A stretch of 11,325 nucleotides of DNA from Oscillospiraceae bacterium. GTDB lineage: Bacteria > Bacillota > Clostridia > Oscillospirales > Ruminococcaceae. Positions within the stretch are counted from its first letter, which is position 1, and each line of letters starts with the position of its first letter. The position numbers and the translations under genes were made by a program. Location: contig JAIRWE010000194.1 in assembly GCA_031253365.1 (NCBI GenBank), positions 1 to 11,325 on the forward strand, written 5' to 3'. Shown here in pieces: positions 5,948 through 11,325 of this stretch. Below the pieces are notes generated by a model. It worked only from the letters and a program-made list of their open reading frames with translations, had not been told where the DNA came from and did no database searches.

Positions 5948-6398
5948 CCCCGTGACCTTCGGGCATATTGACATCATAAGGAGGGCGGTGAAACTGTTCG
6001 ATAAAGTAATCGTGGTAGTTTCCGTCAATCCGACGAAGCCCGCCGATTTTTCCATTGAGGAGCGGTTGGATTTCCTGAAAAGGTGTACGAAAAAAATCAA
6101 GAATATTGAAATTGACAGCAATTCGGGTCTGTTTATAGATTATTTCAAAAAGAAGAACGCCGACGTTATAGTGAAAGGGATTCGCGCTATGTCGGACTTT
6201 GAGTATGAGTTTCAAATGGCTTTAATCAACAAAGACCTCTATCACCCGGCTGAAACGGTATTTTTATCGGCGGACGCGGCGAGTATGTTCCTTTCGTCAA
6301 GCGCGGTAAAGCAAATCGCCATGTTCGGCGGCGATATAAGCGCGTTCGTGCCGGAGTGTATTCTCAAAGATATTTTAGAAAGGATGAAAATAAAATGA
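5916..6398 (+). CDS. coaD: Phosphopantetheine adenylyltransferase
   Basis: CoaD transfers AMP from ATP to 4'-phosphopantetheine, giving dephospho-CoA, the penultimate step of coenzyme A synthesis. It is 160 aa, the normal length. The nucleotidyltransferase motif T/HxGH appears as TFGH (14-17) in YPGSFDPVTFGHIDII (6-21). The substrate-binding segment VKGIRAMSDFEYEFQMAL is at 86-103, and the C-terminal LSSSAVKQIAMFGGDISAFVP is at 126-146. The ATG was chosen over the longer frame because of the GGAGGT site at 5901-5906. The 5' end overlaps rsmD by 32 bp and the stop overlaps the next gene in ATGA, so all three are probably translated as a coupled block. Confidence 0.96.
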   Translation: MKTAIYPGSFDPVTFGHIDIIRRAVKLFDKVIVVVSVNPTKPADFSIEERLDFLKRCTKKIKNIEIDSNSGLFIDYFKKKNADVIVKGIRAMSDFEYEFQMALINKDLYHPAETVFLSADAASMFLSSSAVKQIAMFGGDISAFVPECILKDILERMKIK

Positions 6399-6847
6399 GT
6401 ATTGAGGAAATTTTGGAGATGATGGACGAAACGTTGGATAAGGCTGTCGCCGTGCCTTTTTCAGGGAAAAAAAGCCTTATCGACGTTGAGAAAATGCACG
6501 AGTTGGTCTATGAAATCCGCTCAAATATGCCTAAGGAAATCGAACAGGCGAGGAATTTGGTCAGCGAGCGTAAGATTATTATAAACGAGGCGAGAAGCGA
6601 AGCGGACGCGATTATAAAAAAAGCGGAGGAACGGGCAAAAGCCCTTGTTTCACATCAGGAAATCACCCGTCTCGCGCAAACGCGCGCCGAGGAAATTATG
6701 ATAAACGCCCAGCAAAAATCGAAAGAACTTCGGCACACCACAAACGATTATGTCGATAATATGCTGAGCAAGGCGGAGGAACTGCATTCACGGAATTTGA
6801 CCGAGATAAAAAAGGCGCGGCTCGCCTTAAAAAGCACCGGAAAGTGA
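6395..6847 (+). CDS. Conserved coiled-coil protein, ATP synthase B/E-like, unknown function
   Basis: A 150-aa, almost fully helical, highly charged protein. Residues 1-45 form an N-terminal helical part (MSIEEILEMMDETLDKAVAV, then a short PFSGKKS turn). Residues 46-145 are a long heptad-like helix rich in Glu, Lys, Ala and Arg (EARSEADAIIKKAEERAKAL, 65-84; QTRAEEIMINAQQKSKEL, 95-112). There is no membrane segment or signal peptide, so it is not a true F0 subunit b. Related proteins beside coaD in Clostridia are often named 'ATPase' or likened to ATP synthase subunit B/E, which rests on coiled-coil similarity only. The ATG at 6395 overlaps the coaD stop in ATGA and has AAAGGA upstream; the frame open upstream of it lies inside coaD. 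A scaffolding or DivIVA/YlbF-like role is possible but not shown. Confidence 0.85.
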   Translation: MSIEEILEMMDETLDKAVAVPFSGKKSLIDVEKMHELVYEIRSNMPKEIEQARNLVSERKIIINEARSEADAIIKKAEERAKALVSHQEITRLAQTRAEEIMINAQQKSKELRHTTNDYVDNMLSKAEELHSRNLTEIKKARLALKSTGK

Positions 6848-6886
6848 GCAATCCGCGCGTCGGAAGAGATTTTCGGAGGTCGCCTT

Positions 6887-9211
6887 ATGTCGAAGGAAAA
6901 AATAAAAGAGCTTATTTCTGAAATGACGCCGGAAGAAAAGGCGGGATTGCTGTCGGGCTTCGACTGCTGGACGACGAAATCAATCGAAAGGCTTAATATT
7001 CCCGCGATTGCCATGTCCGACGGACCTCACGGACTTCGCAAGCAAAAGAGAAACGAACTCGGCACAGACAGAAGCTATCCGTCGACCTGTTTTCCGACAG
7101 CCTGTCTTTTGGCGTGTTCGTGGGACGGGGAATTAGCCGAAAAACAGGGCGCGGCAATAGGCAAAGAAGCGCGCGCGTTCGGGTTGGGATGCGTTCTCGG
7201 TCCCGGCGCGAACATAAAGCGCGGTCCGTTATGCGGGAGGAATTTTGAGTATTTTTCAGAAGAACCGCTTTTATCGGGAAGAATGGCGGCGGGGGTAATC
7301 AACGGTTTGCAGAGCCTCGGAATTTCCGCCTGCCTGAAGCATTTCGCCGTCAATAATCAAGAGGATTTTCGTTTTTGGGTTGACGCGTGGGTAGACGACC
7401 GCGCCCTGCGTGAAATCTATCTGGCGAGTTTCGAGTATGCGCTGGCGTATTCAAAGCCCAAGGCCGTGATGTGTTCTTACAACAAGCTGAACGGCGTTTA
7501 CGCCTCCGAGAACAGATGGCTTTTAACCGATATTCTGCGCGGCGAGTGGGGTTACGACGGAATTGTAATGTCGGATTGGGGCGCGGTAAACAACCGCGCT
7601 CAAGGTGTTTGGGCGGGTTTGGATTTGGAAATGCCGGGTTCTTACGGGGTCAATGACGCGCAAATAGTCAAGGCCGCGAAGGGTGAGGAAACCTATTTCG
7701 CCCCTACCGTTCCCGATTTTTCGGGGAGCCTCGCCGAAACGGAAATCGACGCTTGCGTCGAACGTATGCTTGAATTTATTTTCGACTTGGAGCATACCGT
7801 CGAACCTGTTCCCTGCGATTTTGCCCCGCATCACGGGCTTGCGAGGGAAATTGCCGCCGAATGTATGGTTCTACTCGAAAATGACGGCGTTTTGCCTTTG
7901 AGAAAAGGCATGAATGTCGCCGTTATAGGCGAAATGGCAGTCAAGCCGCGTATTCAAGGAGGGGGGAGCTCGCGCGTTGTCCCTCGCGAAACGGACAATC
8001 CGCTTGACGAAATCGCGGAATACGCCGCCGTGACTTACGCGCGGGGGTATTCCCTCGACGAACCCGACGATGTTTCGTTCATAGCCGAAGCGGTAAAAGC
8101 CGCCGTCGGGAAGGACGCGGTCATAGTCATCGCGGGGCTGCCCGACGGGTGCGAGTCCGAGGGCTATGACAGAAAGCATTTGGGTATTCCTTACGCGCAG
8201 GCGAAGTTAATAGACGAAATCATCGGCGTTAATCCCAATACCGCCGTCGTCGTCTGCGCTGGCGCACCCGTGAATATGACGTTCGCGAAAGCGTTCGACG
8301 GCAGCGGGGGAAACCGCGCCGCCGCCGTTCTTATGGCGTATTTGGGCGGCGAGGCGGCGGGCGGCGCGATTGCCGATTTGCTGTTCGGGGTGAAAAATCC
8401 CTGCGGCAAATTAGCCGAAACCTTTCCCATGCATTTGTCGGATACCCCGTGTTATCTGAACTTTCCCGGCGACGGGAAAAAAGTGTGTTACGGCGAGGGG
8501 ATATTCGTCGGTTATCGCTGGTATGACGAAACGGGAATCGCGCCGCTTTTCCCGTTTGGACACGGGCTGTCCTACACCGAGTTTGAATACTCGGATTTAA
8601 CCGTTTCGGTAAAGGACGGCGGGTTTGACGTTTCGGTAAAGGTCGCCAATACGGGGCGTTACGACGGCAAGGAAGTTATTCAGGTTTACGTGACCGAAAA
8701 CGAGGTTCGACAGGGTTTTTGCGGCAAAGAGCTGAAAGCCTTTAAAAAAATCGCGCTGAAAAAAGGGGAAAGCCAAATCGTAACGTTGGAGCTTGACCGT
8801 CGCGCTTTCGCTCACTGGGACGACGACACTGACAGTTTTAATGTCGCGGGCGGCGAGTACATTGTTCAAACGGGCGGGTTAAGCGAAATTATCAGCGTTG
8901 AGGGCGATAAGCCCGTCCCGAAGGTGACGATGTATTCCGATGTCGGCAGCCTGTTCGGCAACCCGAACGCGAAGGAGTTTCTCAGGGAAGTCGCGGCGCA
9001 TTTCGGAACGGAAACCCCCGACGCCCCCGCCGAAGCGGACTGTTCCGACTTTCGCTGGTATATGCTCAGGAATCTTGTCACCATGGGAGGGATAAAGTGG
9101 ACGTTCGGGGAATTGCAGGAAAAGATTGATAAAATAAACGGCAACCTCCGAAAACCTTTTTCAGACGGTTTTCAAAAAAAATTTTGTCGGACAAGGAAAA
9201 TCGACGAGTAA
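6887..9211 (+). CDS. Glycoside hydrolase family 3 beta-glycosidase (beta-glucosidase type)
   Basis: A 774-aa GH3 enzyme that would release terminal beta-linked sugars from oligosaccharides. There is no signal peptide, so it is probably cytoplasmic. The N-terminal TIM-barrel carries KHFAVNN (151-157), VMCSYNKLNGVYASEN and GIVMSDWGA, with D230 as the nucleophile. The second alpha/beta domain carries PDGCESEGYDRKHLGIP, where the acid/base glutamate is likely E423 or E425. FPFGHGLSYTEFEYS (555-569) leads into a fibronectin-III-like domain (about 575-665). A further C-terminal region includes WYMLRNLVTMGGIKWTFGEL. The ATG has GGAGGT six bases upstream within ATTTTCGGAGGTCGCC. The last 24 residues (751-774) and the stop are encoded by the palindromic repeat at 9139-9298, so the original end was probably replaced. 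Whether the sugar is glucose, xylose or other cannot be told. Confidence 0.94.
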   Translation: MSKEKIKELISEMTPEEKAGLLSGFDCWTTKSIERLNIPAIAMSDGPHGLRKQKRNELGTDRSYPSTCFPTACLLACSWDGELAEKQGAAIGKEARAFGLGCVLGPGANIKRGPLCGRNFEYFSEEPLLSGRMAAGVINGLQSLGISACLKHFAVNNQEDFRFWVDAWVDDRALREIYLASFEYALAYSKPKAVMCSYNKLNGVYASENRWLLTDILRGEWGYDGIVMSDWGAVNNRAQGVWAGLDLEMPGSYGVNDAQIVKAAKGEETYFAPTVPDFSGSLAETEIDACVERMLEFIFDLEHTVEPVPCDFAPHHGLAREIAAECMVLLENDGVLPLRKGMNVAVIGEMAVKPRIQGGGSSRVVPRETDNPLDEIAEYAAVTYARGYSLDEPDDVSFIAEAVKAAVGKDAVIVIAGLPDGCESEGYDRKHLGIPYAQAKLIDEIIGVNPNTAVVVCAGAPVNMTFAKAFDGSGGNRAAAVLMAYLGGEAAGGAIADLLFGVKNPCGKLAETFPMHLSDTPCYLNFPGDGKKVCYGEGIFVGYRWYDETGIAPLFPFGHGLSYTEFEYSDLTVSVKDGGFDVSVKVANTGRYDGKEVIQVYVTENEVRQGFCGKELKAFKKIALKKGESQIVTLELDRRAFAHWDDDTDSFNVAGGEYIVQTGGLSEIISVEGDKPVPKVTMYSDVGSLFGNPNAKEFLREVAAHFGTETPDAPAEADCSDFRWYMLRNLVTMGGIKWTFGELQEKIDKINGNLRKPFSDGFQKKFCRTRKIDE

Positions 9212-9298
9212 GGCTTTGTGCCTTGCGAGGAGAGATGACGCGGTTCGGCGGAATTTTTTGCCGAAAAGCGGCGAAAAGGGGTTTTCGGAGGTTGCCGA
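9139..9298. repeat. 160-bp imperfect palindrome (MITE-like), with 18-bp perfect inverted ends
   Basis: The left end CGGCAACCTCCGAAAACC (9139-9156) is the exact reverse complement of the right end (9280-9297). Similarity continues inwards: TTTTTCAGACGGTTTTC on the left corresponds to CTTTTCGCCGCTTTTC on the right arm read backwards, followed by A-rich stretches and GTCGGAC / GCCGAAC. The centre is a small hairpin AAGGC-TTTGT-GCCTT (9210-9224). The left arm encodes the last 24 codons of the GH3 gene and the stop falls at the centre. The right end supplies GGAGGT for the PAP2 gene. No transposase is present, so it would need help in trans. No clear target-site duplication was found. It could instead be a transcript-stabilising or terminating hairpin. 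Confidence 0.7.
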
Positions 9299-9805
9299 AT
9301 GGACTTGGTAATTCTTGACTTTGTGAGAGAGCATTTCCAAAGCGGCGCGGCGGACGCGGCGGCGCGAGTGGTTTCGTTCCTCGGCGGCGCGGTGATTTGG
9401 CTCATAATCGCGGGGGTGCTTTGTTTTTTCAAAGATTACAGGGTTTGGGGAATAGCGTTGGCTTCGGCGGTGCTGCTGAGCGCGATGCTGTCGGAATTTG
9501 CGCTCAAACCGTTCATAATGCGGGAACGGCCGTTTATAACGCACGGCTTTCCTCTTATCGTCAAAGCGCCTTACGGCTCGTCGTTTCCGTCGTCGCACAC
9601 GGCGCAGTCTTTTGCCGGGGCGGTGACGCTGTTCGGCGCGAGGCGATTATGGGGGGGCTATGCCGTTATTTTTGCGGCAGGCGTGGGACTTTCGAGAATA
9701 TACCTCATGGTTCATTATCCGAGCGATGTGCTGGCGGGCGCCGTTTTGGGGGCGGCAGTCGGAATCGCCGCCGTCTTCGCGGTCAAACGCGGCGTAAAGT
9801 TATGA
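9299..9805 (+). CDS. PAP2-family membrane phosphatase
   Basis: A 168-aa integral membrane phosphatase of the PAP2/acid phosphatase superfamily, which cleaves lipid phosphates such as undecaprenyl diphosphate or phosphatidic acid. The three-part active site is complete: KPFIMRERP (70-78; K70, R77, P78), SSFPSSHTAQ (94-103; with PSSH for the usual PSGH, H100) and SRIYLMVHYPSD (132-143; R133, H139, D143). Hydrophobic segments lie at about 27-44, 49-66, 103-114, 119-135 and 145-162. It is short but normal for the bacterial undecaprenyl-pyrophosphatase (BcrC/YodM-like) branch; the substrate is inferred. The ATG has GGAGGT with a 6-nt gap, and this site is the terminal base run of the repeat at 9139-9298. 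A run of seven G lies at 9651-9657; the frame is intact. Confidence 0.92.
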   Translation: MDLVILDFVREHFQSGAADAAARVVSFLGGAVIWLIIAGVLCFFKDYRVWGIALASAVLLSAMLSEFALKPFIMRERPFITHGFPLIVKAPYGSSFPSSHTAQSFAGAVTLFGARRLWGGYAVIFAAGVGLSRIYLMVHYPSDVLAGAVLGAAVGIAAVFAVKRGVKL

Positions 9806-9812
9806 GGCGAAC

Positions 9813-9848
9813 CCCGAAACGGCGAAAAGGGTTTTCGGAGGTCGCCGA
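9813..9848 (+). repeat. Single end of the palindromic repeat family, copy C
   Basis: CCGAAACGGCGAAAAGGG followed by TTTTCGGAGGTCGCCGA matches the right end of the 9139-9298 element (9261-9298) with only a base substitution or two and small indels. It lies after the PAP2 stop, contains GGAGGT, but no start codon follows at a useful distance; the transporter promoter begins 12 nt later. Confidence 0.7.
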
Positions 9849-9859
9849 GCGCGGTTTTG

Positions 9860-9888
9860 TTGACAATTACGAAATAATATGCTATATT
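9860..9888 (+). promoter_or_regulatory. Promoter of the AI-2E-family transporter gene
   Basis: A perfect -35 TTGACA (9860-9865), 17-nt spacer and -10 TATATT (9883-9888) with TG one base upstream (extended -10). The start site would be near 9895, about 35 nt before the ATG. It sits between two copies of the repeat end. Confidence 0.8.
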
Positions 9889-9898
9889 CATACATAGC

Positions 9899-9929
9899 CT
9901 GAAACGACGGGGATTTTCGGAGGTTGTCC
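9899..9929 (+). repeat. Diverged end of the repeat family carrying a ribosome-binding site, copy D
   Basis: CTGAAACGACGGGGATTTTC followed by GGAGGTTGTCC aligns with copy C (9813-9848) after a gap of about four bases. Its GGAGGT (9919-9924) is 5 nt from the ATG of the transporter gene and decides that start over a TTG at 9924. Confidence 0.55.
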
Positions 9930-11156
9930 ATGAAAGACGCAAACAAGCATTTCGGCGACAGGAAATACGTCAAGTTTTTTTTGCTTGCCGTGTGTATTTT
10001 GCTGGCGTATAAGATTTTATTCGGTTTTGATTCGGTTTTGGGCTGGGTCAACCAGATTTTGAGAATAGTGTCGCCGTTTATCGTCGGGTTTGTTATCGCG
10101 TATTGCATAAATATCCCCTGTGTTCAGCTTGAAAACAGGCTGAAAAAGTTGAAGGCGGCTTTTTGGAAAAAATACGCCCGTTTAATAAGCATTGTCGTGT
10201 GTTATATTCTGTTGATTTTGTTCATCGTTTTCGGGTTGAGCAGGCTTATCCCCATGATTTATGACAGCGTCAATCAGCTTGTAAACCAGTTGCCCGCGTA
10301 TATAGAGGATTCGCTGGTTTATGTCAGGAACGTTTCCTATGCGGAAACCCTCGGACTTACCGAAACGATTGACGATTTATTGATGAAAAAACCTTGGAAC
10401 GATCTAAAAAGTTTGTTGCCTTCCCTGCTTCCTTTTCCGAGCGACGCCTCGATATCCGACGGAGTTCAGCTTTTGATGAGCATCTTCTCGGGGCTTTTCA
10501 GGGTAATACTGACCGTTGTGTCGTCAATCTATTTTATTGTCGAGTATAACAGTATCAAAGAGTACATTAAACGCGTTATTCGGTCGTTTTCGACCCTGGA
10601 AAAGCGGAGAGCGGCTTTGAAATACACCAACCTGATTGATACGAGTTTCAGAAAATTTTTAAGCTGCCAGTTTTTGGACTCGCTTATCCTCGGAACCATC
10701 ACGACGTTTGAGTTTTTGATTTTAGGCTCGCCTTACGCTCTCGTTTTGGGAATGATGCTCGGCGTGGCGAACATAATCCCCTATTTCGGTTCCATAGTGG
10801 GTTCGATGGTGGCCATCGTTATTATGGGATTTACGGAGGGCAGCTTTCAAATCGCGGTTATAACGGCGGTCGTTCTTTTGATAACCCAGCAATTCGACGG
10901 AAATTTTATCAATCCGAAGATTATGGGAACGTCTTTTTCCGTAAGCCCGGTTCTTATCATCATAGGCATTACGGTGGGCGGAGCGGTCGGCAGAGCGATA
11001 GGCGGGGGTCCCGCCGGGCTGATTACCGGCATGATTTTCGCGGTTCCCGTGGTGAACGTAATGAAAACTGTTTTTGAGGAATATATGCAATCGAAGATGA
11101 CGGTCAAGGATTATTCCGAAACCGACGAAGCCGACGCTCCTGCCGTGGCGGATTAG
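9930..11156 (+). CDS. AI-2E family transporter (PerM/YtvI-like membrane protein)
   Basis: A 408-aa multi-pass membrane protein of the AI-2E/PerM family. Members are thought to export small molecules or act as Na+/H+ antiporters; the substrate here is unknown. Hydrophobic segments are at about 14-32, 44-62, 85-106, 183-204, 247-266, 268-283, 286-302, 306-320 and 340-385. A soluble helical stretch (107-180) separates the third and fourth. Family hallmarks in the C-terminal half are LGVANIIPYFGSIVGSMVA (277-295) and QFDGNFINPKIMGTSFSVSP (321-340). The ATG at 9930 has GGAGGT 5 nt upstream; the TTG at 9924 overlaps that site and is unlikely. The C-terminal tail (390-408) is acidic. It has its own promoter (9860-9888), and the next gene starts only 11 nt after the stop, so the two probably share a transcript. 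Confidence 0.92.
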   Translation: MKDANKHFGDRKYVKFFLLAVCILLAYKILFGFDSVLGWVNQILRIVSPFIVGFVIAYCINIPCVQLENRLKKLKAAFWKKYARLISIVVCYILLILFIVFGLSRLIPMIYDSVNQLVNQLPAYIEDSLVYVRNVSYAETLGLTETIDDLLMKKPWNDLKSLLPSLLPFPSDASISDGVQLLMSIFSGLFRVILTVVSSIYFIVEYNSIKEYIKRVIRSFSTLEKRRAALKYTNLIDTSFRKFLSCQFLDSLILGTITTFEFLILGSPYALVLGMMLGVANIIPYFGSIVGSMVAIVIMGFTEGSFQIAVITAVVLLITQQFDGNFINPKIMGTSFSVSPVLIIIGITVGGAVGRAIGGGPAGLITGMIFAVPVVNVMKTVFEEYMQSKMTVKDYSETDEADAPAVAD

Positions 11157-11167
11157 AAAGGTGGATT

Positions 11168-11325
11168 ATGTTCAGCAATTTTTTTGCCGCGCTTTCGGAA
11201 GACAGCCCGTTCGTTGGGGCGGGTCTTGTCGAAATGACGCCGCAAAGGGGGATAATGGTTTTCCTTTCCCTGTTGCTCGCGTGGCTGGCGATTAAGAAAA
11301 AGTACGAACCTTTACTGCTTTTGCC
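11168..11325 (+). CDS. Na+-translocating decarboxylase beta subunit, N-terminal part (OadB/GcdB type), cut by window edge
   Basis: The first 52 codons of a gene running off the right edge. The ATG at 11168 has AAAGGTGG three bases upstream. The visible protein has an N-terminal stretch (MFSNFFAALSEDSPFVGAGL, 1-20), then MTPQRGIMVFLSLLLAWLAI (23-42) and KKKYEPLLLLP (43-53). A first membrane helix followed by IKKxYEPLLLxP is the characteristic start of the beta subunits of oxaloacetate, glutaconyl-CoA and methylmalonyl-CoA decarboxylases, which couple decarboxylation to Na+ export across the membrane. Which substrate is involved depends on the alpha subunit, not in view. The assignment rests on a short segment. 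Confidence 0.7.
   Translation, partial: MFSNFFAALSEDSPFVGAGLVEMTPQRGIMVFLSLLLAWLAIKKKYEPLLLL

Noticed and set aside
9397..9897. 166-aa plus-strand open frame overlapping the PAP2 gene
   Set aside because: Different frame of the PAP2 gene; the composition is Arg/Gly-rich and no ribosome-binding site is seen.
1..11325. CRISPR array, tRNA or rRNA genes
   Set aside because: No regularly spaced direct repeats and no cloverleaf or rRNA-like segments were seen on reading both strands.

Overview
The window looks like chromosomal DNA of a low-to-moderate-GC Firmicute, most likely an uncultured gut-type member of the Clostridia. The reasons are strong GGAGGT ribosome-binding sites, TTGACA / TGnTAAAAT promoters, a DegV-family protein, a Clostridia-style UvrC-RsmD-CoaD cluster, an intracellular GH3 glycosidase and the start of a Na+-pumping decarboxylase beta subunit. 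The genus cannot be fixed from the sequence alone.

Left part (1-2450), minus strand, accessory in character. The N-terminal 86 codons of an IS transposase, with its own promoter, run off the left edge. To its right lies a unit read leftwards from a strong promoter at 2422-2450: a 156-aa protein of unknown function, then a 194-nt non-coding stretch (1715-1908), then a 405-aa stand-alone reverse transcriptase (458-1675). The non-coding stretch can fold into a nested set of helices: an 11-of-12 bp closing helix, a perfect 10-bp helix inside it, a 7-bp helix inside that, and several local hairpins. Its 3' strand can instead form a 9-bp terminator hairpin with a T7 tract that ends 2 nt before the Shine-Dalgarno of the RT gene. 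A structured RNA directly upstream of an RT gene is the layout of retrons and of DRT2/DRT9-type defence systems, but the RT motifs are not those of a typical retron. This is the most interesting part of the window.

Middle part (2481-6847), plus strand, housekeeping. A divergent promoter (2525-2553) drives degV - uvrC - rsmD - coaD - a coiled-coil gene. Three of the joints are overlaps: ATGA between degV and uvrC, 32 bp between rsmD and coaD, and ATGA between coaD and the coiled-coil gene. The genes cover fatty-acid binding, nucleotide excision repair, 16S rRNA methylation and coenzyme A synthesis.

Right part (6887-11325), plus strand. A cytoplasmic GH3 beta-glycosidase is followed by a PAP2-type membrane phosphatase, an AI-2E-family eight-helix transporter with its own promoter (9860-9888), and the first 52 codons of an OadB/GcdB-type decarboxylase beta subunit. 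A repeat family shapes this part. A 160-bp imperfect palindrome (9139-9298) with perfect 18-bp ends supplies the last 24 codons and the stop of the GH3 gene, and its right end is the ribosome-binding site of the PAP2 gene. Two related single ends (9813-9848 and 9899-9929) flank the transporter promoter, and the second is the ribosome-binding site of the transporter gene.
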